A program made the translations under genes and the position numbers. The notes under the pieces are model-generated. The model was not told where the DNA came from. It searched no databases and saw only the letters and a program-made list of their open reading frames with translations. Below, in pieces: positions 1-8,611 of a DNA stretch of 64,000 nt (within the stretch, counting starts at the first letter, position 1; every line of letters begins with the position of its first letter). The stretch is from the NCBI GenBank assembly GCA_944386555.1, contig CALXBN010000006.1:55833-119832 (forward strand). The letters are read 5' to 3'. The DNA comes from an uncultured Ruthenibacterium sp. (lineage in GTDB: Bacteria > Bacillota > Clostridia > Oscillospirales > Ruminococcaceae).

Positions 1-740
1 TTGTTGGAGATCACCGAGGCAAAGGCGTCCATCGTGCCGGAAAGGATGTCCCGGTAAATGTTCGCCATTTCGATAGCCTGCTTGTTTTCAATGATAACGT
101 CTTCCAAAAGTTCGGTATCATCGGGGAACTCCCGCACAAAATCCATGCGCAGCAGCTTTTCCAGCACCAGCTCATTGCCCTTCAGCGAAGTGGAAAAGTA
201 CACCAGGCTCTTTTCCAGACCCAGCATCTGGATCAGCTCTTTGTTTTTCATAGAGATATGCAGCTCATTTTCCACCCGGCCGGAAGCCTTGTCCACTTCC
301 CGCAGATAATACAGGAACAAGGTGGCATTGCGGTACAGCAGCTGCAGCGTCATACGCCGCTGCTTTTTGGTGGAAAAATTCTTGACAGGGCTGTTGCTGA
401 ACGCCCGGGACAGGGCATTCTCTTTCAGGCACACCGTAATAATGTTGTCCTGGGCCAGGATGATACCGAAGGGGATGGTGGTGTACACAAATCCACGGCC
501 GGCCTCCATTTCCACTGTGGGCGTATCTACCAGGATCAGCGTGTGGTTATCCTCCACTTCGATGCGGCTGCGTTCCTCTTCGTCCAGTGCCGCCCGGATA
601 GACGCCGGGTCAATCCCCAAACGGGTGCTCACCAGCAGCACCTCGTCTTCTGTCGGCGCGCACAAATCCACCCAGGCACCGGGCGCAATGCGCTCGCGCT
701 CCAGCAGGCGGCCCTCGTCGCTCATATAAACTGAAATCAT
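1..740 (-). CDS. CorA-family divalent cation transporter, 3' part outside window
   Basis: Minus-strand frame open from the ATG at 740 to the window edge, giving about 246 residues that begin MISVYMSDEGRLLERE. It is the cytoplasmic N-terminal domain of a CorA-type Mg2+/Co2+ channel: a mixed alpha/beta part (about 1-150) followed by long amphipathic helices containing a conserved ELHISMKNKEL stretch. The two C-terminal membrane helices and the GMN signature, which would prove the assignment, lie beyond position 1. The start is supported by an AGGGAG ribosome site just upstream. A 224-base leader and a TTGACA promoter precede it. Assigned from overall pattern; family confidence is good, but the ion is not determined. 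Confidence 0.82.
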   Translation of the reverse strand, partial: MISVYMSDEGRLLERERIAPGAWVDLCAPTEDEVLLVSTRLGIDPASIRAALDEEERSRIEVEDNHTLILVDTPTVEMEAGRGFVYTTIPFGIILAQDNIITVCLKENALSRAFSNSPVKNFSTKKQRRMTLQLLYRNATLFLYYLREVDKASGRVENELHISMKNKELIQMLGLEKSLVYFSTSLKGNELVLEKLLRMDFVREFPDDTELLEDVIIENKQAIEMANIYRDILSGTMDAFASVISN

Positions 741-1016
741 ACTCTCCCTGCTTTCCGCGCCGAAGCACAGCGCGGCAGGGCTTTTACTCAAAACGGCAAA
801 AGGCCCGCGGCGCCGTGGACGGCTGCTGTTTTATTCTGGTTGCATCTTCGGCCTACCGGCTCGCCTTCCACGGCTGTCACGCTCCCCTTTACACAAATTT
901 ACAGAAAATTCCGCACTGCCTCAGATGCCGCACACCGGCGCGCGCACCCGCAGGCACCATTAACAGTTTATGCCTTTCCGACAGGGTTTGTCAAGGCTTT
1001 TCTTCCCGGCGGCAGG
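741..1016 (-). other. Leader and promoter region of the CorA-family gene
   Basis: No gene is visible here. On the minus strand it carries the promoter at 965-994 and an untranslated leader of roughly 220 bases. The leader contains GC-rich segments able to form stems and an AAAGGGGAG element. A metal-sensing leader would make sense before a CorA gene, but I could not match it to an M-box or yybP-ykoY consensus by eye. Confidence 0.35.
965..994 (-). promoter_or_regulatory. Sigma-A-type promoter for the CorA-family gene
   Basis: Minus-strand TTGACA (989-994) is followed after 18 bases by TAAACT (965-970). It points at the CorA-family gene and would give a transcript with a leader of about 220 bases. 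Spacing is one base over optimum and the -10 is imperfect. Confidence 0.5.
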
Positions 1017-1061
1017 TAAAAAAAAGGAAAGCCGCCGGATCTGCACTTCCGGCGGCCTTCC
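1017..1061 (-). terminator. Intrinsic terminator of the XRE gene
   Basis: Arms GCCGCCGGA (1031-1039) and TCCGGCGGC (1048-1056), extended by GGAA/TTCC, form a GC-rich hairpin. On the minus strand it is followed by a run of Ts directly after the stop codon of the XRE gene. Confidence 0.85.
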
Positions 1062-1065
1062 CGGT

Positions 1066-1893
1066 TCAATTGCGGCTTCTGCCCGCCCGATAAATCGCGA
1101 TGAACAGCACCAGCAGCAGCACAAGCCCTCCGGCCGCCATCCCCGCTTGGGGCGGCAGGCCCGCCAGATGCGCCGCCCCGCCCAGCACGGGCGCAGCCAC
1201 CAGGGCGGCTGCCAGCGCCCGCTGGACCGCCGCCACAATGAAAGGCCAGTTGCGGTTGTTGAAAGCCAGGCCGGCCATATTCATGTGGAAAGGCCCGTCG
1301 GCGTAAAAGCTGATTCTGTCCAAATCGTAATAATAGGGCAGCTGCGTGCGCACGCCCAGACAGAAATAGACCAAAAAGCCCGCCGCCATGGCAGCGGGGA
1401 GCAGCGGGCCGGCGGCGATATCCTGTCCGGGCATTCCCAGCAAGCGCAGGAAGAACAGTTCCGCCGCCGCCGCTGCCAGCGCCCCGGCCAACAGCCCGGG
1501 CCGATGGGCCCGCGGCAGGCTTTGGGCAGGTGCAGACAGCTCAATGGCCCGCTGCACCAAAGCCTCGGCATCGGCGGGCGGCACCGGAAACGGCGGCAGG
1601 GGCCGGCAGGCCAGCAGCTCAGCCACAGTGACATCCAGCGTCCGGGCCAAAGGCCGCAGCAGCTGGATGTCCGGCATACTCAGGCCGCGCTCCCATTTGC
1701 TGACAGCCTTGTCACTGACGAACAGGCGCTGGGCCAGCTGTTTCTGGGTCAATCCCTGCTGTTTGCGCCGGGCAGCCACAAAAGCGCCGAAAGCCACTTT
1801 GTCGATCGTAAAATTCTCTTCCTGGCCATCCGCGCCGCCCTGCCTCTCCTGCGGGCCGCCGGGCATCGGGGTGGTCTCGTTTTGTGCGTCCAT
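1066..1893 (-). CDS. XRE-family regulator with C-terminal membrane region
   Basis: 275 residues. An N-terminal XRE helix-turn-helix spans about 30-90 and shows QKQLAQRLFVSDKAVSKWERG, typical of clostridial XRE proteins. A linker follows, then a hydrophobic C-terminal half with about four predicted membrane helices interrupted by a YYYDLDRISFYADG loop. The protein probably senses an envelope or membrane signal and controls nearby genes; its target is unknown. The ATG at 1893 is preferred over an upstream in-frame ATG because AAGGAGGAG lies at the right distance. Transcribed alone, with its own terminator at 1017-1061. Confidence 0.8.
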   Translation of the reverse strand: MDAQNETTPMPGGPQERQGGADGQEENFTIDKVAFGAFVAARRKQQGLTQKQLAQRLFVSDKAVSKWERGLSMPDIQLLRPLARTLDVTVAELLACRPLPPFPVPPADAEALVQRAIELSAPAQSLPRAHRPGLLAGALAAAAAELFFLRLLGMPGQDIAAGPLLPAAMAAGFLVYFCLGVRTQLPYYYDLDRISFYADGPFHMNMAGLAFNNRNWPFIVAAVQRALAAALVAAPVLGGAAHLAGLPPQAGMAAGGLVLLLVLFIAIYRAGRSRN

Positions 1894-2007
1894 TCTCTCA
1901 TCTCCTCCTTGCCGCCATTTTAGCACCGCCGGCCCCTGCGGGCAACCGACCAGTGGTTGAGTGCGGCCGGAGGGCGGCCTGCCGCCGGTTTCCATTCTTC
2001 CCGGTAC

Positions 2008-2040
2008 AAAAAAAGGGCGCGCCTGCTGTGAGGCGCGCCC
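2008..2040 (-). terminator. Intrinsic terminator of the GH3 gene
   Basis: Perfect 9-bp arms GGGCGCGCC (2015-2023) and GGCGCGCCC (2032-2040), followed on the minus strand by seven Ts, just downstream of the GH3 stop codon. Confidence 0.93.
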
Positions 2041-2077
2041 CGGTTTTCCGTACCTGCCCTGCGCAGCGGCGCCGTGC

Positions 2078-4321
2078 TCAGCCGTTCAGCGCAGCCAGCA
2101 GATCATCCAGCTGCTGCTGGCTCAGCATACCGAAGGAGACCAGCTGCCCGACCAACATGCCGGTGAAAATTTTGCTGACGCCGTCTTCGCCCGTATCCCC
2201 CAGGGATGCACCGCCGGCACCGGCAGCCAGGGACTGCAGGGCAGAGCCCAGGGCCCGGGCACCAGCCGGCGTTGCCATCACTTCACCGATAGAGCTGCAG
2301 GCATCGTACACCACCGGCAGCGGCCGGCTGGCCGTGATTGTCACCGCGCCCTGCAGGCGGATATCCCGGCTGGAGGCTCCCACGGCCACCGTATATTCAC
2401 CGGTCTCGGCATAGAAATCATGGAGAATGGGCTCATAGTAGGCGAAGTCTCGGCCGGTGAGGTTCACGGTTACCGTCTTGCTCTCGCCGGGCGCCAGGAA
2501 CACCTTGGCAAATGCCTTCAGCTCCCGCACCGGGCGCTGGCGGCCCTTGGCGGTGACGGGCGGCGGGCACACATACACCTGGGCGGCCTCAGCGCCGGCG
2601 CGCGGGCCGGTATTGGTGACGGTAAAGCGCACCGCCAGCGCATCGGTGTCGGCCATGGCCGCTTTGTCCAAGGCCAGGCCGCTGTAGGCAAAAGTGGTGT
2701 AGGACAGGCCGTAGCCAAAGGGGAACAGCACATCCATCTCTTTCTTGTCATAATAGCGATAGCCCACAAACACGCCCTCATTGTACGCGCTGGCGCGGTC
2801 CTCGCCGGGATAGCTCAGGTACGCAGGGGTATCGCTGAGCTTTTGGGGAAAGGTCTCAGCCAGCTTGCCCGAGGGGTTTGCCCGGCCGTACAGCAGGTTC
2901 ATGGTGGCCTCGCCCACACCATCGCCGGCCAGATACATCTCCAGCACGGCGTTCACGTCGTCCAGCCAGGGCATGGTGACGGGCGCGCCGTTATACAGCA
3001 CCACCACGGTGTTGGGCTGCACCGCCGCCACCGCGGCGATCAGCGCGTTCTGGTTGGCGGGCATCTCCAGCGTGGTGCGGTCATACCCTTCGCTCTCATA
3101 GCGGTCCGGCAGGCCGGCCAGGATCACCACCGCCCCGGCTTTGCCGGCAGCGGCCACCGCTTCGGCCTGCAGGGCGCTGTCGGGCGTATCGGAGGCCACG
3201 TCATAGCCGCGCACCCAGCGCATCCCGTCGGCCATGGCCTCGTAAGGGGTGCTGACGCGGGTGCTGTTCACATGGCTGCTGCCGCCGCCCTGATACCGGG
3301 GCGCCCTGGCGAAATCGCCGATCAGAACCACGTCCGCCCCTTCCGTCAGCGGCAGCGCGCCGGTATTTTTCAGCAGCACCGCGCACTCTTCCGCCGCCCG
3401 GCGTGCCGCCTCATAATCGGCGGCGCGGTCAAACGTCACCCCGTCCCTGCGGCCCTCCAGATATTTCTGCACCAGCTCCAGCACATTCAGAACGGCTTTG
3501 TCCAGCTCCTCCATGGACAGGGTCCCCGCATGCACTGCATCGATTACCTCGCGGATGCCCTTGTCGCTGCCCCCGGGCATTTCCAGGTCCAGCCCGGCAG
3601 CCACACCCACGGCTCGGTCCTTCACGGCGCCCCAGTCAGTCATCACCAGGCCCCTGTAGCTCCAGCGGGTGCGCAGGATATCCGTCAGCAGCTGCTTGTT
3701 TTCGCTGCAGTAGGTGCCGTTGATCTTGTTATATGCGCACATCACCGACCAGGGCTTTGCCTGCTTGACCACCGTCTCGAAAGCTGCCAGATAGATTTCG
3801 TGCAGGGTGCGCTCGTCTACGCGGCTGTCGCTCACCATGCGGTCCGTCTCCTGGTTATTGGCGGCAAAGTGCTTGATGCAGCTGCCCGCTCCCTCGGCCT
3901 GCAGGCCGTTCACCAGCGCCGCGCCCAGCTGCCCGGCCAGGGCGGGGTCTTCGCTGTAATACTCAAAATTGCGCCCGCACAGCGGGCTGCGCTTGATGTT
4001 GAGCCCGGGGCCCAGCAGCACGGCCAGGTTTTCCCCCTGGCATTCCCTGCCCAGGATGTGTCCCAGTCGCTCGGCCAGGGCCGTGTCGAAGCTGGACGCC
4101 ACGGCCGCCGAGGAGGGAAAACAAACCGCCTTGATGCTGTCGTTGATACCCAGATGGTCGGCGTCGCCCGCCTGCTTGCGCAGGCCGCTGGGGCCGTCGC
4201 TGACCATGGCGGCAGGGATGCCCAGGCGCTCGATGGCTTTGGTGTGCCAGAAATCGCTGCCGGTGCACAGCGCAGCTTTTTCCTCCAGCGTCAGCTGGCG
4301 CAACAATTCTTGAGGATTCAT
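2078..4321 (-). CDS. Glycoside hydrolase family 3 beta-glucosidase-like enzyme
   Basis: 747 residues, cytoplasmic (no signal peptide). It would hydrolyse beta-linked glucosides or short oligosaccharides taken up by the cell. The N-terminal GH3 barrel (about 20-300) has KHFAANNQE at about 150-158 and the nucleophile motif VMTDWG with Asp229. The GH3 C-terminal alpha/beta domain lies at about 340-560, followed by a fibronectin-III-like domain (about 590-670) ending in FAYYEP and YTVAVGAS. A C-terminal tail of about 75 residues, rich in Gly/Ala/Leu, is often seen in clostridial homologues. The ATG at 4321 is chosen because AAAGGAGA precedes it. A minus-strand TATAAT at 4389-4394 is a likely -10. 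Monocistronic; exact substrate unknown. Confidence 0.92.
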   Translation of the reverse strand: MNPQELLRQLTLEEKAALCTGSDFWHTKAIERLGIPAAMVSDGPSGLRKQAGDADHLGINDSIKAVCFPSSAAVASSFDTALAERLGHILGRECQGENLAVLLGPGLNIKRSPLCGRNFEYYSEDPALAGQLGAALVNGLQAEGAGSCIKHFAANNQETDRMVSDSRVDERTLHEIYLAAFETVVKQAKPWSVMCAYNKINGTYCSENKQLLTDILRTRWSYRGLVMTDWGAVKDRAVGVAAGLDLEMPGGSDKGIREVIDAVHAGTLSMEELDKAVLNVLELVQKYLEGRRDGVTFDRAADYEAARRAAEECAVLLKNTGALPLTEGADVVLIGDFARAPRYQGGGSSHVNSTRVSTPYEAMADGMRWVRGYDVASDTPDSALQAEAVAAAGKAGAVVILAGLPDRYESEGYDRTTLEMPANQNALIAAVAAVQPNTVVVLYNGAPVTMPWLDDVNAVLEMYLAGDGVGEATMNLLYGRANPSGKLAETFPQKLSDTPAYLSYPGEDRASAYNEGVFVGYRYYDKKEMDVLFPFGYGLSYTTFAYSGLALDKAAMADTDALAVRFTVTNTGPRAGAEAAQVYVCPPPVTAKGRQRPVRELKAFAKVFLAPGESKTVTVNLTGRDFAYYEPILHDFYAETGEYTVAVGASSRDIRLQGAVTITASRPLPVVYDACSSIGEVMATPAGARALGSALQSLAAGAGGASLGDTGEDGVSKIFTGMLVGQLVSFGMLSQQQLDDLLAALNG

Positions 4322-4449
4322 ACAGGGTTTGTCTCCTTTCTCAATGGGCTGCGGCCAGGGCGGGCCCGGCCCGGCTTTACTTAACTGTATTATAGCGGAA
4401 ACCCATGGCAAAGAAAAGCAGGCAAATGGGCCATTGCATAAATTTTACG

Positions 4450-4487
4450 CAAAACGGGCACCCCGCCTTTGTGCGGCAGGCTGCCCG
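4450..4487 (-). terminator. Probable terminator of the GNAT gene
   Basis: Outer arms CGGGCA/TGCCCG (4455-4460 and 4482-4487) with an inner CCGC/GCGG pairing, then TTTTGCG on the minus strand, downstream of the GNAT stop codon. The T tract is short. Confidence 0.6.
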
Positions 4488-4519
4488 GTGCGTTTTGTAA
4501 CCTTTCCCGCAATTGGAAG

Positions 4520-4984
4520 CTACGCCTTTTTGACCATTTTCAAAAATTCATAGACACCGTCGTTGGAACGGCGCATAACTGTCCCTGCATCCATAAAACC
4601 GCAGGAGCGATATACCCGAATGGCCCTTTGGTTGAAGGACGCCACATACATGACGAGCTGATCAAATTTGTAACGGCCTTCGATGAAAGCGATGATCTGC
4701 GTTACAAACCGCTTTCCGCCGCCCCGGCCGCAGAGATCCGGCCGCATCCCCAAGCCGATTTCAATGGCTGTATTTTCCCGGACGGCGCAGAAGAACCCAA
4801 TCAGCTCACCGTCATCCAGCACTTCATAATAGTCATTGTGATTCCTCAGCGCTTCGTCTACAAATTCCCTATAGTCCTCCGGGTCAGCTGTCATATCGTA
4901 GAAAGAATAGGCACCATCATATTTCCAGTGGTCTGCAATTTCCAGCGCATGCGGCTGTGTCAGCTGCTTAAATGTCAACACCAA
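4520..4984 (-). CDS. GNAT-family N-acetyltransferase
   Basis: 154 residues. It has the GNAT fold: an N-terminal strand-helix region, then motif A at about 75-95 (EIGLGMRPDLCGRGGGKRF), where the R/Q-x-x-G-x-G/A acetyl-CoA pyrophosphate loop is seen as CGRGGG. Motif B follows with FNQRAIRVYRSCGF, as in RimI/ribosomal-type acetyltransferases. Acceptor substrate unknown. The start is a TTG at 4984 supported by AAAGGAG at good spacing; there is no in-frame ATG nearby. It sits between the ABC importer and the GH3 gene on the same strand and has its own hairpin downstream. Confidence 0.85.
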   Translation of the reverse strand: MVLTFKQLTQPHALEIADHWKYDGAYSFYDMTADPEDYREFVDEALRNHNDYYEVLDDGELIGFFCAVRENTAIEIGLGMRPDLCGRGGGKRFVTQIIAFIEGRYKFDQLVMYVASFNQRAIRVYRSCGFMDAGTVMRRSNDGVYEFLKMVKKA

Positions 4985-5091
4985 CTCAACAGTCTCCTTT
5001 CTTCAGGCGGATTCCAGAAAAATCGCCCCGCCTGTGAACGGCGGAGGTTCCTCTCCCGTCCATACCGCACAGCGGCACTTGATCTGTCTTT

Positions 5092-6507
5092 TTATGCCGG
5101 AGGAACCTTCGGATCGGCGCCGCCGGGGCAGGGCAGCCGTACAACCTGCGCATCCAGCAGCGCGGCATCCTGTTCCTCGTGGGTCACCACAGCCAGAGGA
5201 CGCCCGGCACAGCGGGCTTTCACAAAGGCCGCCGTGCGGGCCCGCGCAGCATCGTCCAGGCCCTTGAAAGGCTCATCCAGCACCACGGCCCCTGCGCCGT
5301 CGGCCAGCACGGCCCGCAGCACAGCCACCCGCCGGCGCTGCCCGCCGCTCAGCTCATCTGCGCGCTTGTCCGCGTCTGCCGCGGTCAGGCCCACCGCCTC
5401 AAAAGCCGCATTCAGCGCTTCTTGCCCGGCACCGCACACCAGGCGCACATTGTCACGGGCGCTCAGCCAGTCCAGCAGACGGTCCTCCTGAAAAGCTGCG
5501 GCAATCGCCGCCCCGCCGGTGTCCGCTCTGCCCGCCTGTGGCTGCGCCAGCCCCAACAGCACCCGCAGCAGCGTGGTTTTCCCCCTTCCCGAAGGGGCCA
5601 TCACACAGGTAGGCCGCGCTTTTGGGAACCGCACCGTGCAGCGGGCCAGCACCACCTGGCCGCCGTATGCCATGGTCACCTCCGAAAGGCCCACAGCCTC
5701 GGGCACACCGCCGGCGGGGGCCGTCACCGGGCCCGTCACCCGGAACAGCACCTTCCGCAGAGCCGCCAGGAACCGCAGGAACACCTTCTCAAAGACCAGG
5801 CTCAGCGCCACGATCACCGCCGTCCAGGCCAGCAGGCCGGCGGTGTCAAACAGAAGTTTGGCATCGTAAAGCTGCTCGCCGATGCTGCCCGCAGTGATGC
5901 CGATGACCTCGGCGGCCACACCGCTCTTCCAGCACAGGCCCACGCTCACCCGGGCCGCAGCATCGAAATAGGGCCAGGCCGCCGGAATGTAAAGGTTCTT
6001 TACTTTCCCCCATCGGGTGAAGCGGAACACCCGGGCCATCTCCAGCAGCTGGCCGTCCACACCGGAGAGGCCCTTCAGCACATTGGTATACACCACGGGC
6101 AGCACAATGAGGAAGCTGATAAACACCGCCAGGTTGCCCGCACTGCGCAGCCATACCAACGCCAGCACAATGAAGCTGGCCACCGGGATGCTGCGCACGG
6201 TGACCATGGGCACCCGCAGCAGCACCGCCACAAAGGGCACCGCCGCCGCCAGCCCCGCCAAGGCTGTGCCTGCAGCCAAACCCAGGGCAAAGCCGCCCAC
6301 GATGCGCCCGGTGCTGAAAGACACCGTGGCCCAAAACTGCCCGGTACCCATCAGGCGTACCAGAGTACGGCACACCTCTACCGGCCCCACCAGAAACAGC
6401 TTCTGGCCGATGGCCACGGCAGCAAGCTGCCAGGCCATCAGCCAGAAGGCTGCCGCCAGGACCGTGGCGGCCATATTTTTACTTTTTGTATTTTTCTTAT
6501 CTTTCAT
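5092..6507 (-). CDS. ABC importer permease fused to its ATPase (SsuC/TauC-SsuB/TauB type)
   Basis: 471 residues combining two subunits that are normally separate. Residues about 1-255 are a BPD-type permease with around six membrane helices and an EAA loop at about 154-179 (LLEMARVFRF...AWPYF). Residues about 270-471 are an ABC ATPase: Walker A APSGRGKTT near 304-312, signature LSGGQRRR near 388, Walker B VVLDEPFKGLDD, and H-loop VVTHEE. Walker A begins with Ala instead of the usual Gly. Family members import nitrate, sulfonates, taurine, bicarbonate or thiamine-precursor-like solutes. It follows the binding-protein gene by 81 bases and is probably co-transcribed with it. Good RBS absent; start ATG at 6507. 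Confidence 0.9.
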   Translation of the reverse strand: MKDKKNTKSKNMAATVLAAAFWLMAWQLAAVAIGQKLFLVGPVEVCRTLVRLMGTGQFWATVSFSTGRIVGGFALGLAAGTALAGLAAAVPFVAVLLRVPMVTVRSIPVASFIVLALVWLRSAGNLAVFISFLIVLPVVYTNVLKGLSGVDGQLLEMARVFRFTRWGKVKNLYIPAAWPYFDAAARVSVGLCWKSGVAAEVIGITAGSIGEQLYDAKLLFDTAGLLAWTAVIVALSLVFEKVFLRFLAALRKVLFRVTGPVTAPAGGVPEAVGLSEVTMAYGGQVVLARCTVRFPKARPTCVMAPSGRGKTTLLRVLLGLAQPQAGRADTGGAAIAAAFQEDRLLDWLSARDNVRLVCGAGQEALNAAFEAVGLTAADADKRADELSGGQRRRVAVLRAVLADGAGAVVLDEPFKGLDDAARARTAAFVKARCAGRPLAVVTHEEQDAALLDAQVVRLPCPGGADPKVPPA

Positions 6508-6588
6508 TACAATTCGTAATTTTTACGACCGCTGCACTGCCGCGCCGCCAACCGCCCCGGCAGATAGCCGCAGCGGCATTGGGGCCGT

Positions 6589-7662
6589 TCACGCCGCACC
6601 GTAGTAAAAATCGTCCCCGGGCATGGCGCCGCCCACCGAAGCGGCGTCGGCATCGTACAGCACCTGCAGATAACCGGACAGGTCTGCTTTCATTTCATCG
6701 CCGGCAATGTACACGATATTGCATGCGGGCAAGGCTTTTTCAGCCACCTCAGCTTTGGGTACAATGCCGTAATCGGCCACCAGCTGGGCGGCATCGGCGG
6801 TGTTGGCGTTCACCCATTCTACACTGGTCTGATACTCCTGCAGAAAAGCTTCTACTGCCTCGGGATGCTCCTGGGCAAACTCCGTGCGCACCAGGGTGAC
6901 ACCGGTCACCAGTGCAGAATCCGGGCTGACCTTGTCCCACTCCTCCGTCAGATTGAGCGCCACGGACAGGTTTTCCATCTGCATCTGAGCAGTCGTCACA
7001 TAGGGCTGGGGCAGCATCGCCACGGCGGGGCCCTCCGCATTCTGCAAGGCGGCCAGCACTTCAGTGGCTTCGCTGTAATACTCCACAGTCACATCGGTGC
7101 CCGGTTCCAGGCCGTTCTGACGCAGCACGTAATTCAGGGCGTACTCCGGTGTGGTACCTTTGCCGGTGGCATAAATGGTTTTGCCGGCCAGGTCCGCCAC
7201 AGAGGCTACGTCACCGCCGGTGGTGACGATATACAGCACGCCCAGCGTATTGATAGCCAGCACCTGCACGCCGCCCTCGGTTTTATTATACAGCACACTG
7301 GCCAGGTTGGCAGGCACCAGGGCAATATCCACGTCGCCGCTGATCACCTGGGTGCTCACCTCTTCGGCGGCACCATACATGTTGAAGTTGTAGAATTGGG
7401 CCGCACCGCCTTCATCAGCAGTCTGCATCAATTCCACCATGCCCATGGTAGTGGGCCCCTGCAGGCTGGCCACCCGCACGGTAGCACTGCCCTCGGGGGC
7501 GGCTTCCGCAGCGCTTTCCACCTGGCTGTCCGTCAGCGGCGGCACCGAGGAAGCCGGCACCGAAGCGGACGCCGGAGCGGAAGACGAGGCGGCGCTGCTG
7601 CAGCCCGCCAGCAGGCCCAGCGAAAGCGCCAGGCTCAGCAATATACTGCATACTTTTTTCAT
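6589..7662 (-). CDS. Substrate-binding lipoprotein of the fused ABC importer
   Basis: 357 residues. Signal peptide with lipobox LAGCSS (Cys at about 23) followed by a Ser/Ala-rich linker, so it is anchored outside the membrane. The mature part is an SsuA/NMT1-like periplasmic-binding fold, with a typical domain-joining pattern around ATTGGDVASVADLAGKTIYATGKG and MLPQPYVTTAQ. It captures an unknown small anion or organic solute and delivers it to the permease-ATPase fusion next to it. Start ATG 7662 with AGAGGG upstream. The promoter and a Crp/Fnr-type operator lie at 7739-7781, suggesting activation by the divergent regulator. Confidence 0.88.
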   Translation of the reverse strand: MKKVCSILLSLALSLGLLAGCSSAASSSAPASASVPASSVPPLTDSQVESAAEAAPEGSATVRVASLQGPTTMGMVELMQTADEGGAAQFYNFNMYGAAEEVSTQVISGDVDIALVPANLASVLYNKTEGGVQVLAINTLGVLYIVTTGGDVASVADLAGKTIYATGKGTTPEYALNYVLRQNGLEPGTDVTVEYYSEATEVLAALQNAEGPAVAMLPQPYVTTAQMQMENLSVALNLTEEWDKVSPDSALVTGVTLVRTEFAQEHPEAVEAFLQEYQTSVEWVNANTADAAQLVADYGIVPKAEVAEKALPACNIVYIAGDEMKADLSGYLQVLYDADAASVGGAMPGDDFYYGAA

Positions 7663-7738
7663 TGTATTACCCTCTTTCCCGCGCATCGGCCCCGCCGAGC
7701 CCGCCGGCCGCGGCACAGCACCTTGCGCGACGTGAGTT

Positions 7739-7781
7739 ATTATACTATACTAAAAGCAAAATATATGTTGCCATGGCAACA
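7739..7781 (-). promoter_or_regulatory. Divergent promoter region with Crp/Fnr-type operator
   Basis: A perfect 16-bp palindrome TGTTGCCATGGCAACA fills 7766-7781. On the minus strand TATAAT at 7739-7744 would start transcription near 7732, which places the palindrome centre at about -41.5, the classic class II activator position, for the importer operon. On the plus strand TTGCGC (7723-7728), 17 bases, then TATACT (7746-7751) is a plausible promoter for the regulator gene, with the palindrome downstream of its start. That arrangement suggests autorepression. The geometry is read from sequence; start sites are estimates. Confidence 0.72.
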
Positions 7782-7803
7782 GATTGTGAAGGAAGTATCA
7801 AAT

Positions 7804-8493
7804 ATGCGTGATTCCAAAGCGGGCCGCCCGATGCTGCCGCCTCTGCCGGACAGCCCTTTGCTGGCCGGTATCGGGCAGGAGACGGCGCGCCGACTGGTGG
7901 CAGCGCTGCAGCCGGCGGTGCGCCGGTACGAAAAAGGCGAGGCACTGGTACTGGCAGGCTACGAAAACAAGCGCATCGGCCTGGTGCTGGCGGGGCACAT
8001 TGATGCTGTGCGCACCGGCCCCGAGGGCGAACAGCTGGCCATGGCCCACATGGGGCCGGGAGGCGTATTCGGCGACGTATTGAGCGGGAGCCACGGGCAC
8101 AAAAGCCCGGTGACGGTGCTGGCGCGCGGCACCGTCACCGCCCTGTGGCTGCCATGTGAGGCCGTGCTGGCAGGGCCTGCAGACAGCGCCCTGCGCCCGG
8201 CCCACCTGCAGCTGCTGCGCAATTGGGTGGGCATGCTGGCGGACAAATACTTTGCCCTGGACACGCGCATCGAGCTGTTGATGACCAAAAGCCTGCGGGC
8301 CCGGGTGCTGCGCTATCTGGAAGGCCGCCCCTCCGACGCCGGCGGCTGGGTTCTGCTGCCGCCCACACGCACCCAGCTGGCGGCGTACCTGGGCTGCAAC
8401 CGGGCCGCCCTCAGCCGGGAGCTGGGGCGCATGGTGCGGGACGGCGTGCTGGAATTGGACGACCGCCGGGCCCGGGGCCGGCTGCGGCCCTAA
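7804..8493 (+). CDS. Crp/Fnr-family transcriptional regulator
   Basis: 229 residues. The cyclic-nucleotide-binding-like beta barrel occupies about 18-120 (GEALVLAGYENKRIGLVLAG, then GPGGVFGD), followed by a dimer helix and a C-terminal winged helix at about 155-225 containing TRTQLAAYLGCNRAALSREL. No Fe-S cysteine cluster like that of FNR is visible, so the signal is unknown. ATG 7804 is preferred over the upstream ATG at 7765 because GAAGGAAG precedes it and the upstream ATG falls at the operator. Divergent from the importer operon, which it probably activates through the palindrome at 7766-7781. Confidence 0.9.
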   Translation: MRDSKAGRPMLPPLPDSPLLAGIGQETARRLVAALQPAVRRYEKGEALVLAGYENKRIGLVLAGHIDAVRTGPEGEQLAMAHMGPGGVFGDVLSGSHGHKSPVTVLARGTVTALWLPCEAVLAGPADSALRPAHLQLLRNWVGMLADKYFALDTRIELLMTKSLRARVLRYLEGRPSDAGGWVLLPPTRTQLAAYLGCNRAALSRELGRMVRDGVLELDDRRARGRLRP

Positions 8494-8508
8494 GGACGGC
8501 GGACAGAG

Positions 8509-8539
8509 CGACAGGGGCCTTTCGGCAAGGCCCCTGTCG
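8509..8539 (+). terminator. Hairpin after the Crp/Fnr gene
   Basis: Perfect 11-bp arms CGACAGGGGCC (8509-8519) and GGCCCCTGTCG (8529-8539), immediately after the stop codon. The following T tract is poor (TGCATTTCCTGTTTT), so termination may be partial. Confidence 0.7.
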
Positions 8540-8611
8540 GCTGCATTTCCTGTTTTCGGCGGAATTCTCGGCGGGCGCGCCCGCCAAAAGCGGCGTGCCG
8601 GCCCGCGGCCC

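Noticed and set aside
1961..4384. Very long plus-strand open frame opposite the GH3 gene.
   Set aside because: GC-rich antisense shadow of a clear GH3 protein; its product has no recognisable pattern.
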